A DNA stretch of 64,000 nucleotides from an uncultured Lewinella sp. (GTDB lineage: Bacteria; Bacteroidota; Bacteroidia; Chitinophagales; Saprospiraceae): positions 25,835-89,834 of the forward strand of contig CAJXPD010000004.1 in NCBI GenBank assembly GCA_913057785.1. The letters run 5' to 3'. A program made the position numbers and the translations under genes. Each line of letters opens with the position of its first letter. Position 1 is the stretch's first letter. Under the pieces are notes generated by a model. The model did no database searches. It was not told the DNA's origin and saw nothing but the letters and a program-made list of their open reading frames with translations. Shown here piece by piece: positions 1-9,848 of the stretch.

Positions 1-1
1 C

Positions 2-82
2 CACCTGCCGATTGGAGTGTATTTTTTGCGTTATGAGGTAAAAGGACAAATATTAAGTAAAGTAGTCTTGATTCAACGCTAG
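2..82 (+). CDS. C-terminal end of a T9SS-sorted protein (5' part outside window)
   Basis: Frame 2 reads HLPIGVYFLRYEVKGQILSKVVLIQR*, typical of the end of a type A T9SS sorting domain; not in ORF track because truncated and short. Confidence 0.65.
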   Translation, partial: HLPIGVYFLRYEVKGQILSKVVLIQR

Positions 83-86
83 AGGA

Positions 87-1559
87 TTACTTTCTCTCCC
101 GATATTTTCGATTTTGATGGTAGGGCCAATTCCAGGAATAGATGCTTCTACCACTGCAAGCTCTCCTCATTTTTCGGTCTATTCGAGTTTTTAAGTTATT
201 GAATTGAATGGGGAACTGTTGTTGTAAGTGTTGTGCTTTTCGATCTAACAGGTAGGCATTCTGACTGGGTAAGTCATTAATGAGATACTGGATATCTAGG
301 TTTTTGGTATAGTTTGGATTCAGGTTTATTCTGGTGATCAATAGATTCCAGTTGATTAAACCAGCAGTAAGTAAGACTAGATACACGGCCCAGCTATTTC
401 TATGCCAGAGAAAATAGTGACTTTTTCTATCTCTAATCTTGAGCAATAAAGTCACCAGGCCTATCAATACAATCAATAGAAAGATGAATACCCCAATTCT
501 CTTATAGGTTAAACCGAAGTTATGCGTGTATTGGAAATTGCGAATGGCGACGGACAAAACCATAAACATATTTTGGCCCAGCCAGATGTACGCTAATTTC
601 TTAAGTCCTTCATTATCAGGAAAGAAGTTGAGATTTTTGCGAAAAATTACTAAGAGTATTATGGCAGCTAGTAAGATTGCGAAAATGAGTAGATTGGTAC
701 CCTCATGGACATATAAACTCAACTCTGAAGCACTTAGGGCCCTTCTGCTAAACCATACATATACTAAGTCGGTCAGGTTTACAAGACAAATCAATGCATT
801 TAGCAAAGTCAAGGTGATAATGCTTAGCTTAAATCTGCTTTTCAAAATAAGCGGACTAAAGAAGGAAAGGAATCTCTTCTTTCGATTTCTGATTAGGTCA
901 GTATGTAGCTGATCTTGCCGTTTTGATAGGGAATTACTAAATGGATGTTTGAAGAACATAGCACCTACTAATAAGAAACCAATTAAGAATAAAGCAACTT
1001 GTTCAAAGGCAATACTTTGGTTATTTGGAGTGAAAATGAAATCGAAAACTGTATCTACCATTCCTGCAAACTTGTCATTGGCTAAGTAGTAGATCAATAA
1101 GAAAAGAGTGAACAAGCCCAAGGGGATCGACCAGCCCACCGCTTTTTTGATGGTGTAATGTGGACTATTTGTCCAATGTATAGCCCCGGTATATTCTCGC
1201 ACCATTCTCAAGGGAACAAATATTAGACTAGCCAGGCTAGCGGTGAATGCTAAAGGGAGAAATCGAATACTGGCATGTTTAATGAACCCGATAAAAAGAA
1301 GAATCGATACCCAATACATGCTTTTAGCTAAAACCGTATCATTCCCGACCACGGCTAGGGCAGACAAGAAAGCGCCCACTGCAGTAATGGCCACTTCCTT
1401 TTGGTAAGGACCCGTTTGATAGGTCGTAGCAAATGCTAGGAGTAGAATAGGAACAACAAAGAAGAGAGCGTTTAATCCCATATCTTCCTGATAAAATATG
1501 AAAGTACACCAGGCTCCACCGGCCACTACCAGTATAAGTTTAATTATTGCTGATCGCAT
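87..1559 (-). CDS. DUF4173-like polytopic membrane protein
   Basis: 490 aa, many TM helices; C-terminal SIYSWNWPYHQNRKY resembles the conserved DWRSWN end of DUF4173. Confidence 0.7.
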   Translation of the reverse strand: MRSAIIKLILVVAGGAWCTFIFYQEDMGLNALFFVVPILLLAFATTYQTGPYQKEVAITAVGAFLSALAVVGNDTVLAKSMYWVSILLFIGFIKHASIRFLPLAFTASLASLIFVPLRMVREYTGAIHWTNSPHYTIKKAVGWSIPLGLFTLFLLIYYLANDKFAGMVDTVFDFIFTPNNQSIAFEQVALFLIGFLLVGAMFFKHPFSNSLSKRQDQLHTDLIRNRKKRFLSFFSPLILKSRFKLSIITLTLLNALICLVNLTDLVYVWFSRRALSASELSLYVHEGTNLLIFAILLAAIILLVIFRKNLNFFPDNEGLKKLAYIWLGQNMFMVLSVAIRNFQYTHNFGLTYKRIGVFIFLLIVLIGLVTLLLKIRDRKSHYFLWHRNSWAVYLVLLTAGLINWNLLITRINLNPNYTKNLDIQYLINDLPSQNAYLLDRKAQHLQQQFPIQFNNLKTRIDRKMRRACSGRSIYSWNWPYHQNRKYRERK

Positions 1560-2242
1560 AAGACTTGATTTTTAGAAGAAAGGAAAACGATCGATAGAAA
1601 AGCTGAAAATAACATGGCCATGCCCCAGATGTTTTTGTAGGTCACTGGGTTAACTAGTAATGAATAGATGTCATCAATAATCATAAATGGCTGCGCCAGT
1701 AGATCCCAACTATTCCAGCGCAGAAACCGACCGGCCGCAATTCCAAAACTGCAAAGCAGAATAACAGAGAGAATGATTAGTAAACTCCATCTACTCCCCC
1801 ACTTTTCTTCTAAAACAGCAGCGATCAATTGAAGTGAGCCAATAGCAAAAAGCAAGCCGCTCCAGGCAAAAGCAAAAAAAGTAAAGGTATCATACCATAA
1901 AGGCATAAAAGCTCTTGGACGGATATGTATCAAATCAGTGATTAGGTAGGGCGCATTGGGGAGGAAGGCTAACCAAACTAAGATGCTAGGCCAAAGTAAC
2001 CACTTTGCCTGTGGTCGATCTCTGTAGTGATAAATACCTAGTGCCAGGACAAAGGGAACTAAAGCTAGAAATAGATTCCAGATCAAGAACAAAAAGGTGT
2101 CGCTCCTATACATAATGATATTGTCCAAACTAGCCAGCGGTTCCCAACTTGTTCCTACAAATAAATTTCTAAATATGATGAGGCATCCGTCGAAAAAAAG
2201 CAGAAGAGAGAGAAAACGTAGATGCTTGATAGAGATATGCAT
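1544..2242 (-). CDS. DUF1361-like membrane protein
   Basis: 232 aa TM protein with FLPNAPYLITDLIHIRPR and WYDTFTFFAFAWSGLLFA motifs; overlaps next gene by 16 bp. Confidence 0.75.
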   Translation of the reverse strand: MHISIKHLRFLSLLLFFDGCLIIFRNLFVGTSWEPLASLDNIIMYRSDTFLFLIWNLFLALVPFVLALGIYHYRDRPQAKWLLWPSILVWLAFLPNAPYLITDLIHIRPRAFMPLWYDTFTFFAFAWSGLLFAIGSLQLIAAVLEEKWGSRWSLLIILSVILLCSFGIAAGRFLRWNSWDLLAQPFMIIDDIYSLLVNPVTYKNIWGMAMLFSAFLSIVFLSSKNQVLCDQQ

Positions 2243-2258
2243 TTCTTGGGTGATTTTT

Positions 2259-2795
2259 CTAAAATATTGATTTATAATATGTTGAGGGTTCCTTTGCTAT
2301 AAATGACTTCATCTCTCCCAAAGGTTCATCTAGAAGATATTCAAAGTACCAGCGGTGAACAGGACGAAGGTTTTTTCCTCTCTGGTAAGCTTCTCTAAAG
2401 CTGGTCCAGAACTCGGGAAATGCTAATAGGGCTATGGTAGCTGTACCAAAGGCATATGGACTTTTTTTTCCATTTCCCAGGAGACAGAATTGCATTTGAG
2501 CTTCAGCTATCACATGTGGCTCGTAGTCTAGCAATACATGGAATACATCATGATTTTCTAATTTAGGAATCAGCTTCAGATCATTTGCCAATAAAAATTC
2601 ACCGAGACATCTGCCAAGACTGCCTTCAGGATATTGTAGCAATAACTCTCGCCTAGTTTGCCAAGCCGGCCGACCCCTTTTGAACCCCTTGAGATAAAGT
2701 GGATAGGACCATTTTACTAAATGTATCATAATCTTTTCTCGGAGCCTGAATAAGGGCCAGCCGGTGGACACGGGAGTGCGCGTTAAGTATTTCAT
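2259..2795 (-). CDS. Coq4-like family protein
   Basis: 178 aa; PEGSLGRCLGEFL and HDVFHVLLDYEP resemble the Coq4 family. Confidence 0.65.
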   Translation of the reverse strand: MKYLTRTPVSTGWPLFRLREKIMIHLVKWSYPLYLKGFKRGRPAWQTRRELLLQYPEGSLGRCLGEFLLANDLKLIPKLENHDVFHVLLDYEPHVIAEAQMQFCLLGNGKKSPYAFGTATIALLAFPEFWTSFREAYQRGKNLRPVHRWYFEYLLDEPLGEMKSFIAKEPSTYYKSIF

Positions 2796-2796
2796 T

Positions 2797-2820
2797 TAAA
2801 AGTACTTTGAAATTCAAAGT
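2797..2820. promoter_or_regulatory. Palindromic operator candidate, copy 2
   Basis: TAAAAGTACTTTGAAATTCAAAGT with perfect dyad ACTTTG-N5-CAAAGT, 8 bp upstream of the minus-strand ATG at 2795. Confidence 0.6.
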
Positions 2821-2836
2821 TAAAAGACAAAAAAAT

Positions 2837-3139
2837 TTACGAACGCATATTTAGGAGTTGTTCTAGGGCATTCAGGTGTTCATTGAAAGATTGCCTTCCT
2901 AAGGCTGTGACGCGGTAGGAAGTATTGGGCTTTCGACCAACAAACTGTTTTCTGACTTCTATATATGCTTTAGATTCCAGGGCCTTTAGATGGGAAGCCA
3001 AGTTCCCATCCGTTACCTCTAGTGTTTGCTTTAATGTCTTAAAATCTACCCAATCATTAACCAACAAGATCGACATGATGCCAAGTCGAATTCGGTGGTC
3101 GAAGGTCTTATTGAGATTGGTGATAATATTCTTCATCAA
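2837..3139 (-). CDS. Winged-helix transcriptional regulator (ArsR/MarR-like)
   Basis: 100 aa; LRLGIMSILLVNDWVDFKTLKQTLEVTDGNLASHLKALE...RKPNTSYRVTALGR winged helix pattern. Confidence 0.85.
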   Translation of the reverse strand: MMKNIITNLNKTFDHRIRLGIMSILLVNDWVDFKTLKQTLEVTDGNLASHLKALESKAYIEVRKQFVGRKPNTSYRVTALGRQSFNEHLNALEQLLNMRS

Positions 3140-3143
3140 GTAA

Positions 3144-3821
3144 TTATTGCCTGGCTAATTTTGTGGTAACACGATCAGGTTTCTCATATTTCCAATACAT
3201 CATCATTCCGTAGAGGATATGCAGAATACCGAAACCAATGGCCCAAAACTCTAGACCATATCCCAAATTGAAGACTGCAATTACCCCTAAGCTAATTTCT
3301 AGAATGCCAAGATAGTAAATATCATGTAAGGTAAATTTACTGGCATTAACTAGTGCTAACCCATAAAAAATTAAGGTAGCTGGAGCTATCAAGCCTGCTA
3401 AGCCGTGTTGGAAAAGGGCGACGCAAAATAAGCCCCCAGCTATTAGGGGGATAGCCAAATTAATTAGGAGTCTTTTGCTGAGAGCATCCCATATCGGTTG
3501 GCCCTTTCGTTTGGCTTTGCGGGTCGTGAAGTAGATTCCAGAACAGATAGCACCCAAGAGAACGAGCGAACCCGTTGCTAAAAAGAAGCTTACATAATCT
3601 ATGCCCCATTTATCTGCCGATGCTGCAATCTCATAGTAAGTCTTCTTGTTTTCGAATGGAGTTACTCCCAGATAAACATAGACTGCCGTAGCTCCAGCTA
3701 GCGCAAATAAACCAGCTGCCACTCCGGAAAGACCGCTCAAAGAAATGAAACGAGAAGAACGTTCCATGAGGGAACGAATCTCACTGAGCGTTTTCAAATG
3801 GTTCTCTTGTGTCTTAGTCAT
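3144..3821 (-). CDS. Membrane protein co-transcribed with the HTH regulator
   Basis: TM protein; ORF-track start at 3854 is TTG inside the operator, ATG at 3821 (MTKTQENHLKTL) is preferred. Confidence 0.75.
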   Translation of the reverse strand: MTKTQENHLKTLSEIRSLMERSSRFISLSGLSGVAAGLFALAGATAVYVYLGVTPFENKKTYYEIAASADKWGIDYVSFFLATGSLVLLGAICSGIYFTTRKAKRKGQPIWDALSKRLLINLAIPLIAGGLFCVALFQHGLAGLIAPATLIFYGLALVNASKFTLHDIYYLGILEISLGVIAVFNLGYGLEFWAIGFGILHILYGMMMYWKYEKPDRVTTKLARQ

Positions 3822-3833
3822 GAGCGAAGATTG

Positions 3834-3857
3834 TAAAAGTACTTTGAAATACAAAGT
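3834..3857. promoter_or_regulatory. Palindromic operator candidate, copy 1
   Basis: TAAAAGTACTTTGAAATACAAAGT; 23/24 identical to 2797-2820; dyad ACTTTG-N5-CAAAGT. Confidence 0.6.
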
Positions 3858-3903
3858 AAGTTTATTTTGATAAGAGATGCAAGTTTTTCAATGGCTCAAA
3901 GAA

Positions 3904-3938
3904 AAAAGCGATTCCGTATTTGACACGGAATCGCTTTT
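3904..3938. terminator. Intrinsic terminator hairpin
   Basis: AAAAGCGATTCCGT-loop-ACGGAATCGCTTTT. Confidence 0.8.
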
Positions 3939-3984
3939 CTCTCAGCTAATGTTGATGCATTAGCCATGCAAATTCTTGCTTATT

Positions 3985-5583
3985 CTATCTCCTGCGCTCT
4001 CCTGCATTTTCAACTTTCTCTTCAGCCATTTTCAATGACTTTCTCGGGAGCATCTCATCTCTTTGAGCCGTATGGAATACAAAGGAAGCAACGATAGTAG
4101 CTGCCTGAGCTAAATCTTCTTCGATTAGGTGATCGAAGTTATCCATGTTAGAGTGGTGGGTACGATTAAAATAGGCAACCCCATCTTGGATGAATTGGAA
4201 GCCTGGAATACCAACGGCATCAAAAGCTAAGTGATCCGTACCACCCGTATTGGACATAGTAAGGGTTGTAGCTTCAAGATCTTTGAATGGATCTAACCAT
4301 CTTCGGAAGATGGGGGCTACCCCTGAATTACCTTGCATATATACTCCACGGATTTTACCCGTTCCATTATCAAGATTATAGTAAGCGGATATTTTTGATT
4401 GATCTGGCTTCAGGCTCTGAGGAGTGTAGCTGTTGGGCGGGAATTCAGCAAAGTGGTCTTTGACATAAGCTCGAGAACCAAGAAGTCCTTGCTCCTCCCC
4501 TGTCCATAACGCCAAACGAAGGGTTCTTCGAGGTTTAATGCCACTTTCTTTGATGGTCTGCAGGAGGATTCGTGCAGCTTCCATCATTACAGTAGAACCA
4601 GCTCCATTATCGGTAGCTCCAGTACCAGCATGCCAAGAATCAAAGTGCGCCCCAAACATTACTACCTCATCCTTTAGATCTGTTCCTGGAATTTCAGCAA
4701 TGATGTTGTGTTCCATTTCATCAGGGTTGGTATATTGAGCTTTAAGTTCCATACTCAATTCTACTTTAATCCCTTTCTGATGTAGTCTAAGTAGTCTATT
4801 GTAATGCTCCACGGACAATGTCGCCTGAGGAACTACTTTCGCATCTTTATCCTGTGCACGGCCCTCAGCTGCCCAAGCACGAGAAACGAAGACGGTTCCT
4901 AAGTCACCTTTGTAACTTCTATCTAAAACTGCTAAAGGTTTTTCTTCATATAAGAATTTACGCAAGGCTTGATTGAAGGAGAACCCGCCTAGGTTTCGGA
5001 AATTCCTTCGAGGTCTTGGCGTAGGCTCTGGTGCATTCGCTAACTTTAAGAGGCTTTCAGAATCATGTCTTTTTGCTAGTGGGTCAAACCATTCTTTGGT
5101 ATTACGAATAGTATCCAGTAGCACAAACTTGCCTTTAAGTTTGCCTTTGTAGGCATCAAGGTCTTCAATTCTATCCGCCTGTAGATAGATCACCTCACCT
5201 GTAACTTCGCCTTTGGTAGATGGAGACCAGGCTTTAGGATAGGCGATGATTGGCCAATAACTCGGGGTTTTGGCATGCATCTCGAAATGTTGCATTTCCC
5301 AGCCACGGCCAAAAGGGCCCCACTGCTCCAAATGAACATTTTCCATACCCCATTCTTTGAGGGTCTTTTGTGCCCAGTCGGTAGCTTTGTCTAACATGGG
5401 AGATCCAGTCAATCTTGGACCATAGACATCTGTCATCCAGCCTGCGATTTCCATCGCTTGGCTTTCATCCAAACCGTGTTTACGGATGATTTCATTAATT
5501 TCTTCATTGACGGGCTCTTGTGCCATTAGGCCTGTACTCAGGACTAGGCAAATGAAAAGAAAGTAAGTTGTTCTGATATTCAT
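3985..5583 (-). CDS. M28 family metallopeptidase, secreted
   Basis: Signal peptide; GAHFDSWHAGTGATDNGAGS, LWTGEEQGLLGSRAY, HHSNMDNFDHL zinc-peptidase motifs. Confidence 0.9.
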   Translation of the reverse strand: MNIRTTYFLFICLVLSTGLMAQEPVNEEINEIIRKHGLDESQAMEIAGWMTDVYGPRLTGSPMLDKATDWAQKTLKEWGMENVHLEQWGPFGRGWEMQHFEMHAKTPSYWPIIAYPKAWSPSTKGEVTGEVIYLQADRIEDLDAYKGKLKGKFVLLDTIRNTKEWFDPLAKRHDSESLLKLANAPEPTPRPRRNFRNLGGFSFNQALRKFLYEEKPLAVLDRSYKGDLGTVFVSRAWAAEGRAQDKDAKVVPQATLSVEHYNRLLRLHQKGIKVELSMELKAQYTNPDEMEHNIIAEIPGTDLKDEVVMFGAHFDSWHAGTGATDNGAGSTVMMEAARILLQTIKESGIKPRRTLRLALWTGEEQGLLGSRAYVKDHFAEFPPNSYTPQSLKPDQSKISAYYNLDNGTGKIRGVYMQGNSGVAPIFRRWLDPFKDLEATTLTMSNTGGTDHLAFDAVGIPGFQFIQDGVAYFNRTHHSNMDNFDHLIEEDLAQAATIVASFVFHTAQRDEMLPRKSLKMAEEKVENAGERRR

Positions 5584-5706
5584 ACTATTAATAATTTGGC
5601 TAAACTAAATTTCAGAGAGAGGTTTTGAGGGGAGTAAGAACGCGGCGTTTTAGACTAGAAATCATACTTTTGGAAGCAGCCGAGCGTTCCTCTTGTTTTC
5701 TAAAAC

Positions 5707-5750
5707 AAAAATAACCCAGACTTTAAAATTACTAAAGTCTGGGTTATTTT
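5707..5750. terminator. Bidirectional terminator hairpin
   Basis: AAAATAACCCAGACTTTA...TAAAGTCTGGGTTATTTT. Confidence 0.85.
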
Positions 5751-5861
5751 ATGGAGCTAGCTTCCCCCCAATAGAAAAAAAGCAGCTTTTGACATTACAA
5801 TTCAAACCCATCGGTCAAGGGAATGGATTGATATCATTTACTATATCTGTAAACAGAAAAC

Positions 5862-6254
5862 TTAGAATCCAACTTCTATGACCACTCTCTTTTTCTCTTC
5901 TACATTAACCTTAGCATTGTGATCACCGTAATTGCAACTAACTTTCAAGTTGTATATATGAGCTGGAATATCTTTAAAAACGGTAAAGCCTCCTGCTGTT
6001 GTAAGTGCCTCGTAAGTCACTTCGCCTTCTGCAGTCATTGCTTGGATCGTAACCACAGCGTTGGCAATTGGAGCTTTAGTATTGCAGGCACCATTGCAGT
6101 CATTATGTTCCTCTTCATTGACAGAAACATTGACTAACAATTGAGTAACTTGTTCAACAGCTCCTATTTCATCAATTGGCTGTATGCTCTCCTGATTCTT
6201 AGAGCAAGCCATTACAAAAAGGGATAGAAAGAGAAAGTAGAGTAATTTTTTCAT
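5862..6254 (-). CDS. Small lipoprotein
   Basis: LFVMACSKNQES lipobox; 130 aa. Confidence 0.75.
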   Translation of the reverse strand: MKKLLYFLFLSLFVMACSKNQESIQPIDEIGAVEQVTQLLVNVSVNEEEHNDCNGACNTKAPIANAVVTIQAMTAEGEVTYEALTTAGGFTVFKDIPAHIYNLKVSCNYGDHNAKVNVEEKKRVVIEVGF

Positions 6255-6660
6255 AACGAAGAGTTTTAGGTGTCGGGAAAATCAGGAAATGGTACTGTGA
6301 TTTTACCTTATCTCCTTTAAATATAAGGAATTAGCAGCGCAAGTTAGAGGGGAAGAATGAGGCTTTTTTGAAATGTCGCCAGGTTTACACTTCTAAAGCT
6401 AAAGAAGGTCTGGTTGAATTATAGTTTGTGCCAAAATGAGAAAATATCTTAATCCAAATTGCTTTTTCTTCCATATGTTCTTAAATTTAGAGGCGTCAGA
6501 TTAAATGTAGGTTATGAATTGCTCATTGTATCCTCCTTCATTATGAGTAGTTGAGCTTACGCACTTCCTCATATCATTCTTCTAGTTAAGTCTCCAAAAA
6601 ATAAGGTTATTGCCATGCTTGGCGCTGTAATTATATGTTCTTTTCAAAGAAATTAAATCT

Positions 6661-7893
6661 ATGAATAAGAAATATCATTTGCTGTGTAAGGTCATTATCC
6701 AGCACAGCTATTTTTTGGAAGGTCATGCCCATGTAAGCCTGGAGCCAACTATAGAGTCTTCCAGGTTGATGCAACAATATGATTTGCGGATTAGAAGAGT
6801 TACGGGAGGAATAGAGCTCTACTATGGAGAGGCTGTAGGGAAGTCTTTTTTACAACTAATGGACAAAGTGTTTGTCTTGAATTTCATATTGAGGACATCT
6901 GATCCATATTGGAGCAATTATACGAACCTCCCTCTTTTGGGAAACAGTAACAGAATGCTCTTCTTTTCTAATACCAAAACGGCAATCTCTTCCAAAGGCA
7001 ATACTTTATTGCATCAAAATGAATGGGTGTCATCAGTCGATTACAAGCCGTTTCTATCCAATATTTACGTAAGAGCACTGTCCTCTACTTCGAATGAACC
7101 TGAGTTTAAGTTAATGGACTCTCAGCGAAGTATCTACTCCGAGAAACAGGTGTCAGGTTGGAGGGTTTCACCTAAAGAAGAGGACCGACCAGCACTACTA
7201 GAATTGAAACTAGATACTTTTGCAATAGGAGAATATTCCTTTGAAATAGATGGTGTAGTTCAAAAATTTGTACATATGCCGCAATCAGAGGCACTGAGAA
7301 GCCTTGGTATCGTTGAACTTGCGGTGGGGGAAGTACAAGTAGACGGAGAAAACCTTCATCTACTGCAAAAGGACGAGCAAGTGGTTCCTGCTACTTATGA
7401 AATCCTATTTGAGGCTCGAGAAACGGTTTGGCGCTATTATCTAGTTAACCATAAGGAGATAGATACGGAAACCATTATGATAAAAGAGGGAGTGACGGGC
7501 CAAGCTAATGGAAAAGAAGTAGGAGTAATCCGTCCAATACAATTAGAGGGGAAAGAATTGAGTAATGGAGAAAAAGCAACTCTAGTCGAATTGCAGAAGG
7601 CTAGAGCCTTAAGTGAAAGCCCTACAGGTTTTCTACACCTGACGGCAAGTGTTTTGAATTCAAATACTGGCGAAGAAGAGGTATTGAGCCTTAACCTACC
7701 GCTGGCTAACGGGACACAGATTATTCCCAAAATTCAGGAAAGCCAAGTAAATAATACTGTAGAAGAGGACGATCATTTGTTACAAAGAGAACAAGGAAAA
7801 GATCTAGAAATTGTTGAGGACTTAAATGCCGTTTTTCCAAAACAGCTCAAAATAGTCCAGCGTGTATACTCCGACATATACGTGTATTTATAA
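6661..7893 (+). CDS. Contractile-injection-system-associated protein of unknown function
   Basis: 410 aa, immediately upstream of sheath; N-terminal pattern (HSYFLEGHAHVSLEPTIESSRLMQQYDLRIRRVTGGIELYY) resembles proteins found in Bacteroidota eCIS loci. Confidence 0.6.
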   Translation: MNKKYHLLCKVIIQHSYFLEGHAHVSLEPTIESSRLMQQYDLRIRRVTGGIELYYGEAVGKSFLQLMDKVFVLNFILRTSDPYWSNYTNLPLLGNSNRMLFFSNTKTAISSKGNTLLHQNEWVSSVDYKPFLSNIYVRALSSTSNEPEFKLMDSQRSIYSEKQVSGWRVSPKEEDRPALLELKLDTFAIGEYSFEIDGVVQKFVHMPQSEALRSLGIVELAVGEVQVDGENLHLLQKDEQVVPATYEILFEARETVWRYYLVNHKEIDTETIMIKEGVTGQANGKEVGVIRPIQLEGKELSNGEKATLVELQKARALSESPTGFLHLTASVLNSNTGEEEVLSLNLPLANGTQIIPKIQESQVNNTVEEDDHLLQREQGKDLEIVEDLNAVFPKQLKIVQRVYSDIYVYL

Positions 7894-7912
7894 ACTTTAA
7901 AACCTAATCCGC

Positions 7913-9784
7913 ATGGCGAAGGTTTATGCAACCCCGGGCGTGTATATCGAAGAAAAAAGTGCCTTTCCCAACTCAGCTGTACCCGTAGCTACTGCAGTAC
8001 CGGCCTTTATCGGTTATACAGAAAAGGCCATCAGAGATAAAAAAAGCACTAAGAATATACCGATCAGAATCTCCTCCTTTGGTGAGTATCTATTGTACTT
8101 CGGAGGTGGACCTAAAATAACTTATCAAATAACGGATATTAAGAAAAAGGATCCCAGCCAAGTTTATCAATTAGATGTAAACAAAAGTACTCAGTACTTC
8201 TTATTTAATTGTATGAAATCTTTCTTTGCCAACGGCGGGTCAGATTGCTACATTGTTTCTGTTGGGAGTTACAAGGATTCGATTAAGATAGAGGATTTCT
8301 TTGGAGAGGTTCCTGATGGTGATGAGATGAAACTATTGGGGATTACTTCATTAAAGAAGTACCCAGAACCTACCATGTTGGTTATTCCAGATGCGGTTCT
8401 ATTAAGTAGAGAAGATTGCGGAACCCTTCAACAGCAAATGTTACGTCATTGTGGGCAAGATATGCGTAGCCGGATAGCCATATTAGATATACATGATGGT
8501 TATCAAAAGCGGACAAATGCCCATGATTCCTCCGATGTAATCTTTGATTTTAGAGAAAAAATCGGCTCTAATTTCCTGGATTTTGGTGCAGCCTACTACC
8601 CATGGCTTCATACCACCATTACAAGTGCAGAGGAGCTTGATTTTACCAACATAGATGAGCAGGCGGAATCTGAATTTATTGCCATCTTAAAACAAGATAT
8701 AGATGCATCAGTTTCTGCAGGACTGTTAACTAGTGAGCGAGCAAGCGAGATTAAGAATGAGATAGGATCGATGGAGATAGCTAGGAAACAGCAGGCGGAG
8801 TCAGCCTATTTTGAAGCGATAATGCTACTGCTGAAAGATTTGCAAGGAATAGACGATCGAAGTGTTGAGGATTTAAAAACCAAAATAAAGGAAGAAGGTG
8901 CAGATATAAAAGCTCTACTACAGCATGCAAACTTGACGGATTTCATAAGCAAGACAAATGAACTTCCTGTGCCCAGCATAACTAAAGCGAGTGGTGATGC
9001 AGTACCGACATTTACTACAGTGCATTTTCAACTTCGAATAGATACAGCTGTAAATACAGCCGAAGATCTTGATACAATTCTTAAGGTCAAGAAAGAAGGA
9101 GAGGAGATTCAGCATAAAAGAATCAAAATAAAAACCTTGCACCAGTCTCTTTTGGCTATAGCCCCATTGTATAAATCCATCATGGACAGTGTTAGGCAGA
9201 AGATTAATTTGCTACCACCTAGTGGGATTATGGCAGGTATCTACTCAATGGTGGATAATAATGTTGGCGTTTTTCAATCCCCCGCTAACGTTAGTGTAGG
9301 ATCAGTAGTGGAACCTGCTGTGAACTTGAGTAATGAAGAGCAAGAGGATTTAAATGTTCCCCTAAATGGAAAAGCAGTCAATGCTATTCGGACATTTCCA
9401 GGAAAAGGTGTGCTAGTGTGGGGCGCGAGAACGCTAGATGGGAATAGCCAGGACTGGCGCTACATCAGTGTGAGACGGACAGTTATTTTTATCGAACAAT
9501 CGATCAAATATGCGGCCGAACCTTATGCCTTCGAACCTAATACTGATGCTACCTGGACAAATCTGAAGGCATTGATCACTAACTTCTTGACCAATGTTTG
9601 GCAACAAGGTGCATTGGCGGGTGCTACTGCCGAGGATGCTTTTAGTGTGGATATTGGACTAGGGGTTACCATGACACCAGTAGATATTTTGGATGGAATA
9701 ATGAAAGTGATCATTAAAGTGGCTGTTACTCGCCCGGCGGAATTTATCGTCATTACTTTTCAACAGAACATGCAACAGCCCTAA
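7913..9784 (+). CDS. Contractile tail sheath protein
   Basis: ATPGVYIEEKSAFPNS N-terminus; GKGVLVWGARTLDGNSQDWRYISVRRTVIFIEQSI and RPAEFIVITFQQ C-terminus are diagnostic of eCIS/phage sheath. Confidence 0.95.
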   Translation: MAKVYATPGVYIEEKSAFPNSAVPVATAVPAFIGYTEKAIRDKKSTKNIPIRISSFGEYLLYFGGGPKITYQITDIKKKDPSQVYQLDVNKSTQYFLFNCMKSFFANGGSDCYIVSVGSYKDSIKIEDFFGEVPDGDEMKLLGITSLKKYPEPTMLVIPDAVLLSREDCGTLQQQMLRHCGQDMRSRIAILDIHDGYQKRTNAHDSSDVIFDFREKIGSNFLDFGAAYYPWLHTTITSAEELDFTNIDEQAESEFIAILKQDIDASVSAGLLTSERASEIKNEIGSMEIARKQQAESAYFEAIMLLLKDLQGIDDRSVEDLKTKIKEEGADIKALLQHANLTDFISKTNELPVPSITKASGDAVPTFTTVHFQLRIDTAVNTAEDLDTILKVKKEGEEIQHKRIKIKTLHQSLLAIAPLYKSIMDSVRQKINLLPPSGIMAGIYSMVDNNVGVFQSPANVSVGSVVEPAVNLSNEEQEDLNVPLNGKAVNAIRTFPGKGVLVWGARTLDGNSQDWRYISVRRTVIFIEQSIKYAAEPYAFEPNTDATWTNLKALITNFLTNVWQQGALAGATAEDAFSVDIGLGVTMTPVDILDGIMKVIIKVAVTRPAEFIVITFQQNMQQP

Positions 9785-9848
9785 TCATTTTTACATACAC
9801 AAATTTTAACTGTAAGCGCAAATGCAGTTTCCAAAAATTAAATAAAAG

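Noticed and set aside
87-180. Possible frameshift at the C-terminus of the DUF4173-like protein
   Set aside because: The SIYSWNWPYHQNRKY ending fits the family C-terminus, and the other frames hit stops quickly.
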